Part shown: positions 45,889 through 46,145 of the stretch, piece after piece | How the letters are laid out: the number at the start of each line of letters is the position of its first letter | Position numbering within the stretch: the stretch's first letter is position 1 | Position numbers and translations under genes: made by a program | Virus record (IMG/VR): IMGVR_UViG_3300015264_000012 | Span: 1-46,145 of that record | Length of the DNA: 46,145 nucleotides | Origin: a virus | Reading direction: 5' to 3' (one strand) | Notes under the pieces: generated by a model | Told to the model about the DNA's origin: nothing | Databases searched by the model: none | What the model saw: the letters and a program-made list of their open reading frames with translations, nothing else

Positions 45889-46145
45889 ACCTTCCACCAC
45901 TTCGTCTAATAGATGGTTGTATTATAATCGATAACTCTTCGTTAGAGTTGCTACAAACCTGCCCACGTAGCTTTGAGTACTCCTATTTAAGGCAGCGTGT
46001 CAAGTCATCTGATAGACCAGCCCTCAACTTTGGTGGCGCACTTCATCTCGCCCTCGCCTATCGCTATAACCAATGTGGCTCTAATGCTGTCACCGACGAA
46101 CAAGAACAGGCTATTAACGAAGTCCTTAGCCAGCACTTTCTTTCT
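45885..46145 (+). CDS. Cas4/RecB-like nuclease, N-terminal part (continues at 1)
   Basis: Starts with TTG in a TTGA overlap with the MazG stop. The opening L-E-L-L-Q-T-C-P-R-S-F-E-Y matches the usual start of Cas4/AddB-type nucleases, with Cys26 as the first iron-sulphur ligand, followed by F-G-G-A-L-H. The last 77 bases of this segment are the terminal repeat, so the gene continues in phase at position 3. Confidence 0.85.
   Translation, partial: MNLPPLRLIDGCIIIDNSSLELLQTCPRSFEYSYLRQRVKSSDRPALNFGGALHLALAYRYNQCGSNAVTDEQEQAINEVLSQHFLS
46069..46145. repeat. Terminal direct repeat, right copy
   Basis: Identical to positions 1-77; see the left copy for interpretation. Confidence 0.95.

Noticed and set aside
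45885-46145. Cas4-like gene as part of a CRISPR system
   Set aside because: No repeats or other Cas genes in the genome; recombination neighbours explain it better.

Overview
The window is one complete circular phage genome opened at an arbitrary point. Its first 77 bases are repeated exactly as its last 77 bases, so the unit genome is 46,068 bp, and one gene (a Cas4/RecB-like nuclease) runs across the join. The gene set is that of a short-tailed (podovirus-like) dsDNA phage: terminase, portal, scaffold, capsid, head-tail adaptor, nozzle-like tail proteins and T7-gp14-like and giant ejection-type proteins. There is no tape measure, tail tube or sheath. I see no integrase, phage RNA polymerase, tRNA or CRISPR array.

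Layout. Two divergent arms leave a regulatory region at about 36.1-38.2 kb. The leftward (minus) arm, 36.18 to 11.87 kb, is the virion and lysis module. It runs: small leader ORF, TerS, TerL, portal, acidic scaffold, major capsid protein, exported Asn/Thr-rich protein, adaptor, beta-helix protein, lectin-like protein, stand-alone response-regulator receiver protein, coiled-coil/TM protein, holin candidate, small beta-barrel-like protein, lipoprotein, two nozzle-type proteins, GNAT-like protein, two Gln-rich proteins starting Met-Cys, and a 1758-residue polyvalent protein. The rightward (plus) arm, 36.94 kb through the join to about 12.0 kb, holds many small early genes (several zinc-binding or single-TM), a MazG-like pyrophosphohydrolase, a Cas4-like nuclease, a Sak4-like AAA ATPase with a possible ssDNA-binding partner, a zincin-like protein, a PurD-like ATP-grasp enzyme, a ParB-methyltransferase fusion, a second methyltransferase, a split UDG-exonuclease-DNA polymerase and a DUF3987-like ATPase. 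The arms converge at about 11.8-12.0 kb.

How the genes fit together. Replication would use the polymerase and DUF3987-like ATPase, recombination the Cas4-like nuclease and Sak4-like ATPase. The methyltransferases and ATP-grasp enzyme suggest DNA or nucleotide modification. The most unusual points are: (i) the polymerase gene is cut by an HNH endonuclease ORF exactly between exonuclease motifs Exo II and Exo III; (ii) a complete CheY-like receiver protein lies in the lysis/tail region; (iii) several neighbouring proteins in the virion arm carry export signals; and (iv) the divergent control region holds long inverted repeats and a palindrome-rich block.

Host. The beta-helix protein has an N-G-S-G-L-T-N motif and the lipoprotein ends in a Tyr-Arg-Val strand after a St-S-L-x-S-x-x-W pattern. 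I associate both with exported proteins of Verrucomicrobiota. Signal peptides, a lipobox and a beta-barrel-like protein also fit a Gram-negative host. This is an inference from recalled families only. Translation starts mostly lack strong Shine-Dalgarno sequences and rely on ATGA/TAATG overlaps.
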